Source: Planctomycetaceae bacterium
Lineage (GTDB): Bacteria; Planctomycetota; Planctomycetia; Planctomycetales; Planctomycetaceae
Length of the DNA: 64,000 bases
Assembly (NCBI GenBank): GCA_024742875.1
Contig: JANSXP010000015.1
Coordinates: forward strand, 1 to 64,000
Direction of reading: 5' to 3'
Made by a program: the position numbers and the translations under genes. Positions 8,456 through 17,078 of this stretch are shown piece after piece. Numbering within the stretch: position 1 is the stretch's first letter; each line of letters begins with the position of its first letter. The notes under the pieces were generated by a model, which was not told the origin of the DNA, made no database searches, and saw only the letters and a list, made by a program, of their open reading frames with translations.

Positions 8456-10435
8456 CTAGCGGGCCTTTAGCGTCAGGCACCACAGGGCGATTGATTCCTG
8501 GATGGTCGGGCCTCCTTCGGCGGCAGACTGTACCACAGTTCCTCCGCCCTCTGATACTCGACTTATTGCCTGTGCCCGCAGAGCCTGAGCCGTTCGTGAC
8601 TGCACGATTCCATTGAGAATCAGCAGGCTGGGCGGTTTCTCCGAAATGACCTGAGCGGGTATTCCTGTAGTTCTTGGCCAAGTGCGAATGTACGCCGCGG
8701 AGGTGAATATTCGCGATTCAGGATTCAGCAGGATTTCGGTGGCCAGTTCTGCAGACTGCTGGTCGGCCACCAGACAGATTCGTCGCGAATCCAGGGCCCG
8801 GCCAAACACGGCTTTGCGAAACGCTTCTGTCACCAGGGCCCGATCTTCTCGGCTCAGAGGAGTTTTTTCGTCATTGACCGGCACAACAATCATCAGATTG
8901 TGCAGTCGACAAACATCCTGCCACTGGTTGCGCACGGCTTCCCGCGGCGTGGTTGCGTCGCCCAGCAGAACGACGACGCCGGTCGCTGGCGTTTTTACGT
9001 CGGTGGGCGCGTAACCCCAGACCAGACTCCCGTCTTCGCCGATGTCTTCGACAAAGGTGTTCCATTCGGTTTCTGAGTCTGTTCCCAGTGCCGTCCGCAC
9101 AAACTCCTGATCAACGTTTGGCAATTGCGACGATCGACCGTCGGGAATCGCGTCAATGGTCAATGTCTGCTCACTGCCTTCTGGCTGATGCCGGATCTGC
9201 ACGGTCTTGTCTTTCAGCAGGCCTCGGAGCATTCGGTCCAGCCGCAAAGCTGATGTCACGTCTGTTTCGTTCCACCGCAGAATGTTCAGCTTCTGCAGGT
9301 CCGTCTGCCGGGCCAGCGGGGCGCCGGGCAGCAGGTGGGCCCGCACACTCTTTTGATCCCCATCAGTCACGGCATCTCCAACAATGACACCCAGGTAGCC
9401 GGCAGCGGGGGCCACCAGCTTGTCAGCCAGCGTGATTTCCGTTTCCACCTGTTTGCCGCCACGTTTCAACTGGAACGTTAGTCGATCGCCGGCGTACGCC
9501 CGTTTGACGATCGACTGGAACTCGCCATACCGCGTGATGGGGATGTCGTTGATCGCCACGATGCGATCGTCCGTTTTCAGGCCGCCGGTTTCCGCTGGAG
9601 AATCCGGCAGAACAGTCGTGATCCGCACATCAGATGAGAGCGGGTTCTCTGTGGCCGGTCGAATTCCCAGAAAGCCGCGGGTTCGGTCTCGACCGGTCTT
9701 CAAAGTGCGCACGATCTCCGGCAGGTCGGCCGCCGGAACGGCAAAACCAATTCCTGAGTCATACCACTCAACGCCCGCATTGATACCTGGTCCTGATTCC
9801 CGTGGAGACAGTGGAACCAGAATACCCGTCACTTCTCCGTCAAGATTCATGACCGGGCCACCATAGTTTACGGGGCTGATCTTTGCGTCCGTTTGAAATG
9901 CGAGTTCATGGATACGCTTGACCGCGCTGATGATGCCCACAGAAACCGACGGCAGCTTTCCGGGATACAGGCGTCCCGCAGCAATCGCGTATTCGCCGAC
10001 AACCGGCCAGCGCCGCTGCGAGAATCGGGCCGGCTGAAACGTTCCGGATTCTGCCTGGAGCAGCACGAGTTTTCGCACATAGTCGGTGGCAAGGCGTCTG
10101 GCGGCCACACGTTCGCCATCTGCGTCTTCCACCAGAACGGCGGTTGGCTTACTGCCAAATCCGAAAGCGCTGGAAATGATCAGACCTGATTTCGTGAGCA
10201 CAACGCCCGTTGTCGTCTGAGAGGTGACCGCCTGACTGCTGTCCTCTGAACTGCCCACAATGCGAATGCGGACCGTTGAGGCCGCGGCCTGGGCAATGAC
10301 ACGCTGAACGTCAGTATCCAGTTGTTTGTCGCCGCGTGCGGACGAGAAACCCAGCGGGACGACCACCAGAGTCAGAGAAATCAACGAAGTCAAAGACCAG
10401 GTGTACCTGGCAGGGCGTAGGAAGCGTTGCATCAT
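8456..10435 (-). CDS. HtrA/DegP-like pseudoprotease with two PDZ domains
   Basis: 659 residues with an N-terminal signal peptide or anchor (about 11-33), a trypsin-like domain of the HtrA type (about 40-245), a clear PDZ domain (about 254-340, starting RGFLGIRPA), a second weaker PDZ-like domain (about 345-440), and a C-terminal alpha/beta region (about 450-659). The chymotrypsin-like fold is recognisable, but each catalytic position appears replaced: the His position reads SSAFG (Ala90), the Asp position Lys122, and the serine motif NSGGP reads NYGGP (Tyr191). It should therefore be inactive as a serine protease and may act as a chaperone, scaffold or peptide sensor in the periplasm. It lies 4 bases downstream of the isoaspartyl methyltransferase gene, whose product is also predicted to be secreted. 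The C-terminal region could be a degenerate hydrolase-like domain; I cannot place it firmly. Confidence 0.85.
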   Translation of the reverse strand: MMQRFLRPARYTWSLTSLISLTLVVVPLGFSSARGDKQLDTDVQRVIAQAAASTVRIRIVGSSEDSSQAVTSQTTTGVVLTKSGLIISSAFGFGSKPTAVLVEDADGERVAARRLATDYVRKLVLLQAESGTFQPARFSQRRWPVVGEYAIAAGRLYPGKLPSVSVGIISAVKRIHELAFQTDAKISPVNYGGPVMNLDGEVTGILVPLSPRESGPGINAGVEWYDSGIGFAVPAADLPEIVRTLKTGRDRTRGFLGIRPATENPLSSDVRITTVLPDSPAETGGLKTDDRIVAINDIPITRYGEFQSIVKRAYAGDRLTFQLKRGGKQVETEITLADKLVAPAAGYLGVIVGDAVTDGDQKSVRAHLLPGAPLARQTDLQKLNILRWNETDVTSALRLDRMLRGLLKDKTVQIRHQPEGSEQTLTIDAIPDGRSSQLPNVDQEFVRTALGTDSETEWNTFVEDIGEDGSLVWGYAPTDVKTPATGVVVLLGDATTPREAVRNQWQDVCRLHNLMIVVPVNDEKTPLSREDRALVTEAFRKAVFGRALDSRRICLVADQQSAELATEILLNPESRIFTSAAYIRTWPRTTGIPAQVISEKPPSLLILNGIVQSRTAQALRAQAISRVSEGGGTVVQSAAEGGPTIQESIALWCLTLKAR

Positions 10436-10439
10436 GATG

Positions 10440-11648
10440 TCAGCGTGCCAGCGGAATCATTTGAAGATCGTCAAGATCCAGAACCCCGATCGCACCATTC
10501 AGACCAATTCTGACAATCATTTCCCGAGCGGTCGGGGGCACCGGAATTGTACGCTTGTACTGCTGCCAGTTGGAAGTACCCATCCACTGCTGAACGATAA
10601 CCGTGCCAACTTCCCGACGCACAGCATCGTAGAAATGAACGACCAGCGCCGCTTTGTCAGTCGCCCCCGCCCCGGAGACGATACTGTTTGTACGCGCCCA
10701 CACAGCTGTCCGCAGCCCGCCAATTTTCCTGCCGTTGATCGCCACGCCCTGCAGCGCCTGCGAGAGTTCTCCGGGTGTCTCATTGGAGAAGCGAATCAGA
10801 TGGCTGCCCTTCATCGGCGTGTCTGTGCTGTGCTCCGTCTGCCGCTGGTAATGCCAGCCGTCAACCTTCTCGTCCTCGTTGGTGTCCAGCTCAAAATCGG
10901 CGTTGGCGATCTGTGGATTGTTGGGATTCGGCTGCACGCGGCGAAGGTTCTCTGATTCGCCTGTCATGGGAACAAACAGCGTGGACACCAGTCGCTCCTG
11001 AACCAGTTTGCCGTCTTTCTTTTCCAGCAGGTAAAATGACTGCTGATAACGCTCACCGAGGGGAATGATCATCTGGCCGCCCTCGCGCAGCTGATCAATC
11101 AGCGGTTCCGGAACGTTCTCCGGCGAGCAGGTCACGATGATTTTGTCGAACGGTGCATGCTCAGGCCAGCCCAGATAGCCATCGCCCGCCTTCGTGTGAA
11201 TGTTGCGGTACCCCAGTTTTTCCAGCCGGCGTTTGGCGGATTTGGCCAGCGCATCCACAATTTCAATGGAGTACACGTCTTTCACAATGTGCGACAGCAC
11301 GGCCGCTTGGTAGCCGCTGCCAGTTCCGATCTCCAGCACCCGGTCCGTTTTTTGAGGGGCCAGCGTCTCGGTCATATAAGCCACGATGTACGGTGGTGAG
11401 ATCGTCTGCTTTGAGCCAATCGGCAATGCCAGGTCTTCGTACGCGCGGCTGCGATGTGTGCCTGATACGAATTCGTGGCGGGGCACCATTTTCATCGCCG
11501 CAAGCACGGCGGGATCTTTGATTCCTTCCGCCTCAATGACCGTTGCCACCATTCTGTGCCGCACCGCTTCAAAGCGATCCTGAGCGGAAGTGGGGGGCGC
11601 CGAAAGACAGCACGCGGTGAGCACAAGCAGGGGACGAACGCTGTTCAT
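10440..11648 (-). CDS. pcm: Secreted protein-L-isoaspartate O-methyltransferase with C-terminal beta domain
   Basis: Transfers methyl from S-adenosylmethionine to abnormal isoaspartyl residues to start their repair. The catalytic domain (about 25-225) has the SAM-binding motif VLEIGTGSGYQ at 104-114 and the family stretch ALPIGSKQTISPPYIVAYM just before it. Two additions are unusual: a signal peptide (LLVLTACCLSAPPTSAQ, residues 7-23), which places it outside the cytoplasm, and a roughly 155-residue C-terminal domain (about 248-402). That domain has the NADFELD...GW start typical of carbohydrate-binding-like jelly rolls. The start ATG overlaps the stop of the upstream glycosyltransferase (ATGA), which indicates translational coupling. 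How a periplasmic enzyme would get SAM is unclear. Confidence 0.9.
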   Translation of the reverse strand: MNSVRPLLVLTACCLSAPPTSAQDRFEAVRHRMVATVIEAEGIKDPAVLAAMKMVPRHEFVSGTHRSRAYEDLALPIGSKQTISPPYIVAYMTETLAPQKTDRVLEIGTGSGYQAAVLSHIVKDVYSIEIVDALAKSAKRRLEKLGYRNIHTKAGDGYLGWPEHAPFDKIIVTCSPENVPEPLIDQLREGGQMIIPLGERYQQSFYLLEKKDGKLVQERLVSTLFVPMTGESENLRRVQPNPNNPQIANADFELDTNEDEKVDGWHYQRQTEHSTDTPMKGSHLIRFSNETPGELSQALQGVAINGRKIGGLRTAVWARTNSIVSGAGATDKAALVVHFYDAVRREVGTVIVQQWMGTSNWQQYKRTIPVPPTAREMIVRIGLNGAIGVLDLDDLQMIPLAR

Positions 11649-12883
11649 GATGCGGTCCTGGAAGTGATGTGGTCAAAAATGTTCTGAAGGCGTTCCGTCG
11701 CCGACGCAATTGTAAACAGTTCGAGGACCCGCTGGTGGGCTGCCTCGACACGTTTTTTGTGGTCATCGACCAGCAATTGCTGCTGGTACTGCTGCCACAA
11801 CGCTGCTGTGAGCGCAGGGACGTCATCTACGGGAACCAGCTGTCCGAATCGACCATTGTCAAGGATTTCTGCTGGTCCGGAGGGGCAGTTGCTGGAGATG
11901 ACGCTTGTTCTGACCGCCATGGCCTCCAGCAGGACATTGGGCATACCTTCCAGAAACGAGGCCAGCACAAAGACGTCCGCCGATTTGTACCAGGCGGGGG
12001 CGTTTTGCTGAAATCCCGCCAGCTGAATCTGCTGGCTCAGCTGATGGCCGTCAATCTGGTCCCGCAGTGCGGCGCGAGCGTCGCCCTCTCCGAGTATTGC
12101 CAGACGACATTCGATCTGTGGCTGCTGACGCTGCAGTTGTGCCACCGCGTCGACCAGCAGATGGAATCCTTTCTCGCGATTCAAACGGCCTGCCGTGACG
12201 ATTCGAAAAACGGGGCGATCGGCTTCCGCCGTCCACCAGTCAACAGAGAGTGGCTGACTGGATTTTTCCGCGATGGCCGCCAGATCCAGCCCGTTGTAAT
12301 GCACGTCGACCAGACCGGCGGGAAGGTTGTAGAACTGCTCGGCCGATCGGGCGGCCCCCTCTGAGTTTGCCAGAACCTGAGTGGACCGGGAGTACAAGCG
12401 ATGCAGCAGCTGTCGCTTGGTTCGCTGAAAACGACCAGCCACTGGTGCGAATCCCAGTTGCGGGTCCGTCACGACCGTAGACACGTTGGCAACTTCCGCA
12501 CGCTGCGCTGCGTCAGCAGCGATAAGCGTCATCAGAAACGTGCGGTCGTAGGAAATGTGGGCGCGCGACTCCTTAAGATAGCTGGCCAGGTCGTGCACAC
12601 GTCGACGATGATTCAGTCCGGGCAGATACAGACGGCTTCCCGCGGCCCGTTCTTCAAAGCTGACCACGGGGATGTCCTCAGGGACTTCTGACAGCAATGG
12701 TCCCGCGCGATAGATCAGGTACAGGTGCGGCTCAAATCGGTCACGATCGAGATTCCTCAGCAATGAGATCATCTGCCGCTCGGAACCACCGCCGTGCATC
12801 GCTCCAATCGAAAAAACGACACGAGTTTTTGCCACAGTCGCAGGCCAGATCAAAGTCAAAGAGCCGGAGATTATTGATGACAC
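11645..12883 (-). CDS. Glycosyltransferase family 4 (GT-B fold)
   Basis: Cytoplasmic sugar transferase of the GT4 type, using a nucleotide-sugar donor; the acceptor is unknown. The N-terminal half has the glycine-rich GAMHGGGSERQ motif near residues 28-38. The C-terminal half has RLNREKGFHLLVDAV, the AILGEGDAR strand-turn, and the family signature ASFLEGMPNVLLEAMA, whose Glu residues bind the donor. Length (412 aa) is normal. The annotated ATG gives a 16-residue leader; a GTG 48 bases inside (VAKTRVVFSIGAM) is an equally good start. It is the first gene of the operon that ends with uppP, so synthesis of an undecaprenyl-linked glycan is a reasonable guess but not shown. Confidence 0.9.
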   Translation of the reverse strand: MSSIISGSLTLIWPATVAKTRVVFSIGAMHGGGSERQMISLLRNLDRDRFEPHLYLIYRAGPLLSEVPEDIPVVSFEERAAGSRLYLPGLNHRRRVHDLASYLKESRAHISYDRTFLMTLIAADAAQRAEVANVSTVVTDPQLGFAPVAGRFQRTKRQLLHRLYSRSTQVLANSEGAARSAEQFYNLPAGLVDVHYNGLDLAAIAEKSSQPLSVDWWTAEADRPVFRIVTAGRLNREKGFHLLVDAVAQLQRQQPQIECRLAILGEGDARAALRDQIDGHQLSQQIQLAGFQQNAPAWYKSADVFVLASFLEGMPNVLLEAMAVRTSVISSNCPSGPAEILDNGRFGQLVPVDDVPALTAALWQQYQQQLLVDDHKKRVEAAHQRVLELFTIASATERLQNIFDHITSRTAS

Positions 12884-13080
12884 AAACGTTCATCGGCCAG
12901 GCCGCTCTCGCTGCTGAAGTCTCCCTGGTGACTTCGATGGGAACGCCGCAGTGGCTGTGACACCTGACCGTATAGACACCTTAAATGCCAGCCGCTAGAT
13001 TAACCACAGGGAAACTGACCGAAGCCTGCGGTTCATGATTTGTCGGGTGGGTCATCCGGGCACAGTCACCGGAGACGCGC

Positions 13081-13130
13081 TTCCAAATCCTGCCAAGCGA
13101 CGCCAAACGCTGCCAAACGCTGCGAATCCG
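13081..13130. repeat. Five imperfect 10-bp direct repeats upstream of the hybrid kinase
   Basis: Read in steps of ten from 13081 the sequence is TTCCAAATCC, TGCCAAGCGA, CGCCAAACGC, TGCCAAACGC, TGCGAATCCG. The consensus is roughly YGCCAAACGC, repeated at one helical turn, 42 bases before the kinase ATG and inside a divergent intergenic region. It could be an array of protein-binding sites or simple replication slippage. Confidence 0.4.
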
Positions 13131-13171
13131 GGGGCGGTCTCTGACCAGCAACGGCACCGGAGGCGGGCGGG

Positions 13172-16100
13172 ATGATAACTCCAAATGGGCTGAACACACT
13201 GTTGTGTCTGTTGTTGTGTGGCAGCCTGGCACACGCACAGCAGGCTTCGCCCCAGTTGCGCTATTTTGCGCCGGAAGACTATCAGGGCGGCTGGCAGGTC
13301 TTTGGTATGGCTCAGGACCATGAGGGTCGCATCTACGCGGCCGTTCCCGATGACGGTGCGGTGTACTGCTTTGACGGAGCCAACTGGGATCGGATTGACA
13401 TGCCGTCGGCGCCGCTGACCATTCAGGCCGACGCCAGTGGGCGGATCTATGTCGGTCATGATTCGGGAATCTCACGCCTGCAGAGGGATGCGGCCGGGCG
13501 AACACTGATCAAACCGCTGGAGATTTCGTTTGACGATCAGGATCCCCGTCACGTGGGGATACCTCTGCGCGGCGCCGCCCTGCCGGGCTATGATCTTACG
13601 TTTGCCAATTCGCGGATGGTGTTTGACGTGCGTCCGGATAAGGTGCGCGTCTGGAAGGCGGAAGGCGACGACCGGTTTGTGGGGCGTGTGGCGGACGTTA
13701 ACTATGTGAGGCACCGCTGTGAGCCAGGCGTCTTTCGGCTTCAGGGGGAAGAGCGAACTGCTGTGCCCGGACTGGAGTCCGTTTCCGTTAACTGGATTCT
13801 GTCCACAAATCGGCACGTGCTCGTGCTGACGACCAGTGAGGTGCTCATTCTGCAGGACGGCCAGACACGCCCTTTCTCAGAAGAACTGGCCGATGCCATG
13901 CCGCCGGAAAGCAGCATCTACTGGTGCTGGCCCAATCGCGATGGAACGGTTTCTGTCGGCACGACCACAGGCTTTTACTGCTGCGACGCAGACGGCCGAC
14001 TGCTTTACCATATCGATCGATCGAACGGCCTGGAGACAGACGTCATCGTATCTGTCTTTCAGGACTGGTCTGGTGACCTTTGGCTGTCAACGGAAGTGGG
14101 TTTGGCTCATGTGTCTCACTCCTCCCGAGACTCGGTCTATACGATCCGCAATTCGGAACGCCGGCTGACGGATTTGCTTTACACCATGGAATCCTCAGTT
14201 CTGGTAGGGCGCCGGGGCGATCCTTATATTGTTGATATCCCGTCCATGAGGACGACTCCGATTCCGCAGCTGAAGGAACAGGTGCTGGTCGAGGCAGCAG
14301 AATGCCGCGGGCAGCTGTTTGCCGCTGCTTCTGACATGATCTGTCAGATTGAAGGCAGTTCCGTGACGCCTGTTCTCGAACGCCGAGCCACCGCCATGTC
14401 GTTCAGTGTCAGCGAAGACTTTGCCGCGCTGGCGCTCATGGAAGACGTTGTGGAAATTCTCGCAATCGCTCCCGATGGAAAGTGGTCTCCCATTCAGACG
14501 GTGCCCATCCAGCATCGCTTCGCATCCATGAAAGTGGCCGACAACGGAGACATTCTGGGAATCAGTTTCGACGGAACGTCGATTGCCCGCATTCGATTTG
14601 ATGGCGACTGGAACTCCAAAGCGACCGTGGACTATTTTGAGACCCCCCCAGCCCAGTTGCTGATGAGCGAGACATTCGTACTGATTGTGTCCTCGGCAGG
14701 CTGGCTGGATTATGACCCCACGGTTTCCGACGGATTTCCATTTGTACCAGCCGGGTGCCTGCAGAGTATTGATTACCGCAATGCGGGAATGGCGACATTT
14801 ACGCGTGAAGCAGATCTGCTGGTCGCTGGAAACCGGCAGATTCAACGTTACCCGCTGGATCGAAAAACGGAGAAATACAGCGAGCAGTGGAATCGAAAAG
14901 TGCTGGCGGCAGCGGACATCGCCTGTGAACCGGTAGAAGTGGACGGCTGGCTTTGCGTGGCTCACGCCGACGGCCTGAGTGTCTACCGTGATGGCACAGC
15001 TGCGACTTCACTGCCCGCATCCGTCCGCCCGGTCATCTCTCTGGCAGGAGGCGCTGTGAACGCCAGCGATCATCAAGTGACGGCCACGCCAGGCAGCAGC
15101 GTACGATTTCATTTTGCTACGCCCGTTTTTCCGGCCGATTGTTTGATGGAGTATCAGGTCCGCCTGCTGCCATCGCAGACGGAATGGTCTGAATGGTCGG
15201 AAGAATCGAGCGTGGAATACGCCGATCTGGCGCCGGGGATGCGCACGTTTCAGGTGCGATCAAGAGTGCGTGGCCAGACCGACCTGACGGGCAATCAGAC
15301 GGCCATCCGAGTTGTTCCGTTCTGGTATCAGACGGCCACCGCACGCCTGTCAGCTGTGGCGGGCCTGATTCTTCTTCTCGGTGGTATGATTCACCTGCGC
15401 GAGCGAAAGGTGACAGCCGGCAAACAGCGGCTGGAGGCCGAGGTTAGAAGCCGTACGGCTTTGCTGGCGGATGCTAACGCACAGTTGCAGGACAAAATCC
15501 GAGTGGCGGCGGAATCTGAGAAGGCCCGCGAAGAACTGGCGGTCCGCTACCAGGAATCGGAGCGTCTGGAAAGTCTGGGCGCGATGGCGGGCGGCATCGC
15601 TCATGATTTCAACAACCTGCTGGCCGTTATCGTTATGCAGACTGAATTGTTGAAACTGACGGTCAGGGACTCAGAGTCGGACGCTTTAAATTCGATCAGC
15701 GTGATTGAAGCCACCACAGACACCGCCGCTCAGATGTGCCGGCAGATTCTGGCCGCTTCCTGCAGTTCTCCGCTGGAGAACAGGCTGATCTCCCTGCATG
15801 ATCTGGTGCGGGAACTTCATCCGCTGCTCAGAACGTCGGTCACCCCTCATCCATTGAAACTGGAGCTGGAACTGCATGCGGACCGGTTTTGTGGTGATGC
15901 CTCCCAGATCAAACAGGTCATTCTGAATCTCGTCGTTAATGCGCGGGAAGCCCAGACGGAAGATCGGGCCACTCTGACGGTGCGCACCGGGCAGTCCACC
16001 CTGACATGGCGTGTCGTGGAAACTCTGCGGTGTGTTGGCGAACGGCCCATGCCTGGTGAATATGTCTGGGTCTGTGTGTCTGACCCGGGACCTGGTCTGG

Positions 16101-16699
16101 ATGAGCAGACGCAGCGTCGGATGTTCGACCCTTTTTACTCCACAAAGGCGCCGGGGCGAGGACTGGGAATGGCGACAGTCCTGCAGACCAGCAGTCGTCA
16201 TGGAGGCGGTGTGGCGGTGTCAAGGGTGAATGGCCAGACCCAGATTTACGTCTATCTTCCCGTGAGTCATCAGGTGACAGCTCTGCCTGTTGACCAAACA
16301 CTGCTGCCGTCTTCAGCGGATGAAAGCATGAAGGTTCTGCTGGTCGATGACGAACCGTCGGTGCGGGAGTCGGCGTCGCTGCTGCTGCAGGAGCGAGACT
16401 TTGAAGTTGTGGCCGCGGCCAGCGGAGAAGAAGGACTGCGAATCTTCCGGGAGAATCCGGACCAGATCAATCTTGCCATCCTCGACATTTCCCTGCCCGG
16501 AATGAATGGGCATGAGGTGGCCACAAAACTGCTAAGTGAAATGCCCGAACTGCCCATAGTGATGATGAGCGGTTTCAGTGAGGAGACCGTCGCCGAGGAG
16601 ATCGTGGCGCGGCCGACAGTCACATTTTTGAAGAAACCATTTCGCAGTCAGGGCCTGTATTCGGCCTGTACGACTGTCACCGGTCGTCGCACGGGATAG
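13172..16699 (+). CDS. Hybrid sensor histidine kinase/response regulator with periplasmic propeller sensor
   Basis: 1175 residues. Order: signal peptide (1-22); a long periplasmic region of two-component-regulator propeller type (about 30-620); a Y_Y_Y-like immunoglobulin-type domain (about 635-715, ending in GMRTFQVRSRVRG); one TM helix (about 722-742); a coiled coil; a HisKA-type box GGIAHDFNNLLAV with the phosphoacceptor His near 811; an ATPase domain with N box (ILNLVVNAREA) and G boxes (DPGPGLD, GRGLGMA); and a C-terminal receiver domain (about 1052-1166) with LLVDDE and the phosphoacceptor Asp in AILDISLPGMNG. There is no DNA-binding domain, so output must pass to another protein or feed back on the kinase. 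It stands alone, divergent from the glycosyltransferase operon. The sensed ligand is unknown; relatives in Bacteroidetes sense oligosaccharides. Confidence 0.93.
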   Translation: MITPNGLNTLLCLLLCGSLAHAQQASPQLRYFAPEDYQGGWQVFGMAQDHEGRIYAAVPDDGAVYCFDGANWDRIDMPSAPLTIQADASGRIYVGHDSGISRLQRDAAGRTLIKPLEISFDDQDPRHVGIPLRGAALPGYDLTFANSRMVFDVRPDKVRVWKAEGDDRFVGRVADVNYVRHRCEPGVFRLQGEERTAVPGLESVSVNWILSTNRHVLVLTTSEVLILQDGQTRPFSEELADAMPPESSIYWCWPNRDGTVSVGTTTGFYCCDADGRLLYHIDRSNGLETDVIVSVFQDWSGDLWLSTEVGLAHVSHSSRDSVYTIRNSERRLTDLLYTMESSVLVGRRGDPYIVDIPSMRTTPIPQLKEQVLVEAAECRGQLFAAASDMICQIEGSSVTPVLERRATAMSFSVSEDFAALALMEDVVEILAIAPDGKWSPIQTVPIQHRFASMKVADNGDILGISFDGTSIARIRFDGDWNSKATVDYFETPPAQLLMSETFVLIVSSAGWLDYDPTVSDGFPFVPAGCLQSIDYRNAGMATFTREADLLVAGNRQIQRYPLDRKTEKYSEQWNRKVLAAADIACEPVEVDGWLCVAHADGLSVYRDGTAATSLPASVRPVISLAGGAVNASDHQVTATPGSSVRFHFATPVFPADCLMEYQVRLLPSQTEWSEWSEESSVEYADLAPGMRTFQVRSRVRGQTDLTGNQTAIRVVPFWYQTATARLSAVAGLILLLGGMIHLRERKVTAGKQRLEAEVRSRTALLADANAQLQDKIRVAAESEKAREELAVRYQESERLESLGAMAGGIAHDFNNLLAVIVMQTELLKLTVRDSESDALNSISVIEATTDTAAQMCRQILAASCSSPLENRLISLHDLVRELHPLLRTSVTPHPLKLELELHADRFCGDASQIKQVILNLVVNAREAQTEDRATLTVRTGQSTLTWRVVETLRCVGERPMPGEYVWVCVSDPGPGLDEQTQRRMFDPFYSTKAPGRGLGMATVLQTSSRHGGGVAVSRVNGQTQIYVYLPVSHQVTALPVDQTLLPSSADESMKVLLVDDEPSVRESASLLLQERDFEVVAAASGEEGLRIFRENPDQINLAILDISLPGMNGHEVATKLLSEMPELPIVMMSGFSEETVAEEIVARPTVTFLKKPFRSQGLYSACTTVTGRRTG

Positions 16700-17078
16700 C
16701 GGCGGTTTGTCGTTGGTGCGGAAATTGACTGCGAGCGGAAAGAAGAACGGGGGAGCCGGCCGTCCGCCTGGCGGCTGAGCGAATGTGCACATCGACTTTC
16801 GGCAGCGTGCACGCATCAGTCAAAACGCCCGGTGCAGTCGACGCACTGCAGTCTGCCGCAGTGGCAGACCTGCGGGCAGAGGCATTCCAGGCCGTGATCG
16901 CCATTACTCTGCGATCAGTTGTCGTCCGATCTGCCCGGTCTGGATTTTGTTTTGCCGGCTGTGGCCAATCTGGTGTCCGTTTGCCAACCGGCAGCACGAG
17001 TCTGACATCGCGGCATGAAAACTGCATCTGGCAGTGGCCCAGTGCCTTTGTTCTCCTGAAGTTCCCCGGAGTGTGCTC
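16700..17078. other. 379-bp intergenic region, no gene supported
   Basis: Lies between the hybrid kinase and the next + strand gene. Frames are open on both strands, as expected in GC-rich DNA, but none has a recognisable family, a good ribosome site and a sensible start together. It probably carries the promoter of the downstream gene; I see no convincing hexamer pair. Confidence 0.4.

Noticed and set aside
13081-13130. Considered as a CRISPR or mobile-element repeat
   Set aside because: Units are only 10 bp, contiguous and imperfect, with no spacers, cas genes or inverted repeats nearby.
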